Positions 60,397 to 64,000 of a stretch of 64,000 nucleotides of DNA are shown here, piece after piece. The stretch comes from Laetiporus sulphureus 93-53 (Eukaryota > Basidiomycota > Agaricomycetes > Polyporales > Laetiporaceae). Location: NCBI RefSeq assembly GCF_001632365.1, contig NW_024468556.1, forward strand, positions 210,970 to 274,969, written 5' to 3'. The notes beneath the pieces were generated by a model, which was not told where the DNA came from, searched no databases, and saw nothing but the letters and a program-made list of their open reading frames with translations. Every line of letters starts with the position of its first letter. The stretch's first letter is position 1. A program made the translations under genes and the position numbers.

Positions 60397-62420
60397 ATGC
60401 CCTCCCTTTCGAGCTCGCCCATCGAGTTGTCCTCTCCACAGCTCCCGGTGCTCAAAGGCCAACAGGGTCGCCTCATCGTAGTCTCGAACCGTCTCCCCGT
60501 CACTATCACCAAGGATGCCTCGGGCGAGTACCACTTTAAGATGTCATCCGGTGGGCTCGTATCCGCCCTTTCCGGATGTAAAAAGACCATGTCTTTCATG
60601 TGGATTGGCTGGCCGGGCTTCTTCATCCCTCTCAAGGACCGCCCAATAGTCGATCGCCGCCTCAAGGAGGAGTATTCATGTCAAGCCGTGTACCTCGATG
60701 ATGATGTCGCCGATAGACATTACAACGGTTTCAGTAACTCCATCCTCTGGCCGCTCTTCCATTATCATCCCGGCGAGATGAACTTTGAGGAAGAGAACTG
60801 GCTTGCGTACAGGCAAGCGAACATGGCGTTCGCAGAAGCCATCCTAAAGCAGCTCTCTCCCGGATCGATGGTCTGGGTACAAGACTACCATCTTATGCTA
60901 CTGCCGATGCTTCTCCGCACTCTGATTGACGGACCGAAGAATTGCAGCAAAACGACGCGTGCCGAGCTCGCGCGCATTCTAGAGGGTATGGAGGTAGACG
61001 AGATCGAGCCACCCCGGCTGCCAGACATCAGGATCGGCTTCTTCTTGCACACACCATTCCCGTCAAGTGAAATCTACAGGTGAGCTGCTTCGTAGTCAGC
61101 CATGTTATTCCAAACGGACGGAATCGAGCTGCGGATTTTACGGGATGCGCCTTGTCCATGGTGACCTGATCAATTCTGAGGTCCGCAGACGGAGTGCACG
61201 GGCTACTATGAGTAATTTAATTGCATGCAGGCTGCCGGATTGTGGCGAATGCCGATGTTATTTATGCTCACCTGCCGGAATCTAACTGACCTCACTTTTT
61301 CCAGAATTCTGCCTGTGCGGCGAGAGATCTTGCTTGGAATTCTCTACTCCGACCTGATTGGTTTCCACACCTACGATTACGCGCGGCACTTTCTATCTTC
61401 ATGTACGCGAATTTTGGGCCTTCCGACGATGCCAAACGGAGTCGAGTTCGAAGGACGGCTCGCGCATGTCGGAACGTTCCCAATCGGGATCGATCCAACT
61501 TCGTTCACAGATAACCTGAAGAGGGAGAGCGTACGAAAACGCATTGCACAGCTGCAGCAGCGGTTCAAGGATGTGAAGGTCATCGTTGGCGTTGACCGAC
61601 TGGACTACATCAAGGGCGTGCCGCAGAAGCTGCACGCGCTGGAGTTGTTCTTGAGCCAGCATCCGGAGTGGATAGGCAAGGTGGTACTCGCCCAGCTGGC
61701 TGTGCCGTCGAGGCAGGATGTGGAGGAATACCAGAATCTGCGAGCAACGGTGAATGAGCTCGTCGGGCGGATAAACGGTCGATTCGGGACCGTTGACTTT
61801 GTGCCAATCCATTTCATGCACAAGAGTCTTCCATTCGATGAGCTGTGTGCTCTCTATGCTGTCAGCGACGTGTGCCTGGTTAGTTCCACGAGGGATGGTA
61901 TGAACTTGGTGGGTCCTGTCGATTGCTGGTGATGAATAGGATGCTTATGCGACGCAGGTGTCATACGAATACATCGCGTGTCAGCAGGAGCGGCAAGGTG
62001 TCCTAATACTGTCTGAGTTTGCGGGGGCAGCCCAGAGCTTGAACGGTAGCATTGTCGTGAACCCCTGGGACTCGCAAGAAGTCGCGGATGCGATCTTCCA
62101 GGCAGTCACGATGGATGCGGAGACGAGGGCTGAGAACGAGAAGAAGCTGTTCAAGGTACGCTTTATACATGCTTGCCGATCCTGACTTGTCGTTGACCCT
62201 TGCAAACCAGTACGTCACCAAATATTCCGCGGCATACTGGGGAACGTCGTTTGTTGGCGAGATGACAAAGCTGCGTACGCCGGAGTCGGACCTGGCAGAT
62301 ATAGATGGGGGCGGCCAAGCGGAACTTAAGCCCCAGCGGGAGGACGCCACGGGCAGCGTTCTCGTCAACGGGAGTGTTCCTTCGACGCCACCCGTGAATG
62401 CGCCTGCAAAGGCCGCATAG
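60397..62420 (+). CDS. TPS1: Alpha,alpha-trehalose-phosphate synthase (UDP-forming)
   Basis: The enzyme joins UDP-glucose and glucose-6-phosphate to trehalose-6-phosphate in the cytosol, the first step of trehalose synthesis, and feeds into stress tolerance and glycolytic control. Four exons (60397-61079, 61305-61908, 61958-62155, 62211-62420) give 564 residues. The GT20 hallmarks are all there: VVSNRLPVTI, SSGGLVSALSG, WVQDYHLMLLP, HTPFPSSEIYR, GVDRLDYIKGVPQK, and STRDGMNLVSYEYIACQ with the loop LSEFAGAAQSL. There is no phosphatase domain. The first intron (225 bp) is much longer than the others. The last 60 residues are a loose tail. Confidence 0.97.
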
Positions 62421-63701
62421 CGTGTTGCGCAGTCATGAGGAGACAGGAGTATTTTTATTCGATTCCGTCAACTGGAAAAGCGGTGTTGCAATGTTGTGGA
62501 TGTTGATGCTGTACAATTTCTCTAGCCCAGATGTACGTGAAAGGAACAGTGTGAGAGATACAGCGCAAGGCGTCGCCGCTCCGTGATCTGATCCCTCCCG
62601 TGCCCATGTATTTGTCCCATCTTATCCGCACATCACAATTGGCGTTAACGACCATATATGTTTCGACGACCACAATTCACGAGCCATTATTCGTTCATCC
62701 ATCGCACACTGATTCATATTGTTTTTCCTATACTGTTTCCCTTTATGTCGCGTTCGACTGGTATTACACGAAATTAGTATCTCGAGTACTTAGATGCACA
62801 TATATGATCATAGAGAACACAATGAATCTCATCGACGATGACCACCGTTCACGTTCAACGTTCAGGTGCTGTTCAAAATTGATATTAAACAACGCCTATC
62901 GTTCAGGTTCGGATTCCGATTGCGTCGTGAGGGATACGTTCATATAGACGAAACCATGCTCCAGTATACGAGGGTACCAGTGATAATGAACTTCGTTAGG
63001 TCAGGCTAGTATGTCATTGTAGCAAGGGACTCTTGAAGCTTGTCTCCCCTAGGCAGACAACAAAATACCTCCTTCTCTGAGGGACGGAGGTCAGGAGGTA
63101 ATAAGGTCTGCTTCAATTCGCGCCTGTCAGACCGTAGCACAGACATTCAAACGCGTGTCGCCTCGATTAGGAAATGCCGAGACATGCCGCATGAAGCCGA
63201 CGACGTGCCGCTGTCATGTCTCACGGATTCTCCCGGACGGTGGCGCGAGCTCATAGCACAGAGGATGCCTGCAGCTTGCGATGTCTCTGGATGCAAATGA
63301 GCAATGAAGATATATCAATATTCATTCTGGATCAAAAGCCATGATTTTTTCGAAAGAAACCAGCAGGCTTCCTCTCCTTATATTAGTGAATAAAGCTACC
63401 TAACACCCTGTCACGAAGCTGCTGAATATGTCATATGAGTTTGGAATGTAGAGAATGGCATACAGTTGTGAATATGGAAAGGTCATCAATTAAAATTTGG
63501 ATGTTCTATGTAGACTTGGAGGATCATAGGGTAACAGAACCGAAGGTGGATGCAGAGGTAGACCCATTGTACAAGATCCGATCGACGTGTTTCGGAGATG
63601 AAAACGCTTACGTAACTCCGAAAGCGTGTCCTACGGTCTAAGGGTAGGGAATTGAACCAGACTACCTTGAATTTGCAAAAACTTACCAAAGGAATCAAGA
63701 C
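62421..63701. other. Intergenic downstream of TPS1
   Basis: The left part is the TPS1 3' UTR. I see no gene; open frames are short and lack motifs. Confidence 0.5.
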
Positions 63702-63792
63702 CGACACCAGCAGGGTTCGAACCTGCGCTCCCATAGGGAAACAGATAAGAACACATTCGAATCTGTCGCCTTAACCACTTGGCTATAGTGTC
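63702..63792 (-). tRNA. tRNA-Ser (CGA), intron-containing
   Basis: Read on the minus strand, GACACTA pairs with TGGTGTC as the acceptor stem. The D-arm has CCAAGTGGTTAAGGC, and the anticodon stem ACAGA pairs with TCTGT around a loop with CGA. A nine-base intron follows the base after the anticodon. A long variable arm (TTCCCTATGGGAG) marks a serine tRNA. The T-arm GCAGG-TTCGAAC-CCTGC is perfect. A five-T run on the minus strand (63677-63681) can end transcription. Confidence 0.92.
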
Positions 63793-64000
63793 ATCTTTCA
63801 AGGGAAGAGAGTAACAATATCTGTTCAGTTTATTGCCGGACGAGCATAAATCAAGGCGCGCAATGCGATGGTCAACTCAAACGCGAAACGATTGAATGAG
63901 CGGATGATCACGAACAACGCCTGCGTAAATGAGGTCAATCGGGTGTGGGACAATGTAGTGGCGACCACACACCAAACGTGTAACGATGGCCATCGTGACA

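Noticed and set aside
63600..63690. Possible second tRNA next to tRNA-Ser (GGTTCAATTCC looks like a T-loop)
   Set aside because: No T-stem, acceptor or anticodon stem pairs around it.

Overview
This window looks like nuclear DNA of a filamentous basidiomycete, probably an Agaricomycete and perhaps a polypore. The placement is inferred from gene content and gene structure, not from a search. Genes are dense and lie on both strands. Most are cut by several short GT-AG introns of about 50-60 bp. All three tRNA genes carry a short intron next to the anticodon, as eukaryotic tRNA genes often do. The protein set is typical of fungi: a CYP51 sterol demethylase, a mitochondrial RNase II, RFC, HEN1, a Vps51-like protein, V-ATPase subunit e, a ZIP7/KE4 transporter, BSD2/NDFIP, a NIPA/Rsm1 zinc-finger protein, ribosomal P0 and TPS1.

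Layout. 1-6.1 kb is gene-poor: tRNA-Tyr, a broken cytochrome P450 gene, and tRNA-Arg with a duplicated piece of its own 3' end. 6.1-20.4 kb is compact housekeeping DNA: CYP51, the DSS1-type exoribonuclease, a zinc-finger-like acidic protein, an STK16-type kinase, a large disordered nuclear protein, a DUF427 protein and Vps51. 20.4-30 kb is the odd part: a predicted 1465-residue membrane/coiled-coil protein (A) that I do not recognise, and 3 kb away a truncated near-identical copy of its membrane domain (B) enclosed by two direct repeats of about 0.5 kb. 30-45.7 kb holds a bHLH factor, a Nudix hydrolase, the ZIP transporter, an HD-domain hydrolase, a coiled-coil/TM protein, RFC, HEN1 and V-ATPase e. 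45.8-58.4 kb holds the NIPA-like protein, BSD2, a large mitochondrial PPR-like protein, ribosomal P0 and two tandem NAD(P)-dependent reductases. 58.4-60.4 kb contains only decayed coding pieces. It is followed by TPS1 and, near the right edge, tRNA-Ser.

How the genes relate. There is no operon or obvious metabolic cluster. The main organisation is head-to-head pairing: at least four gene pairs diverge from intergenic spaces of only 203-221 bp, which must hold both promoters. The only local gene families are the A/B pair and the tandem reductases. Exon joins were chosen by hand from splice signals, reading phase and fit to family motifs. Where complete joins are given, their lengths sum to whole codons.
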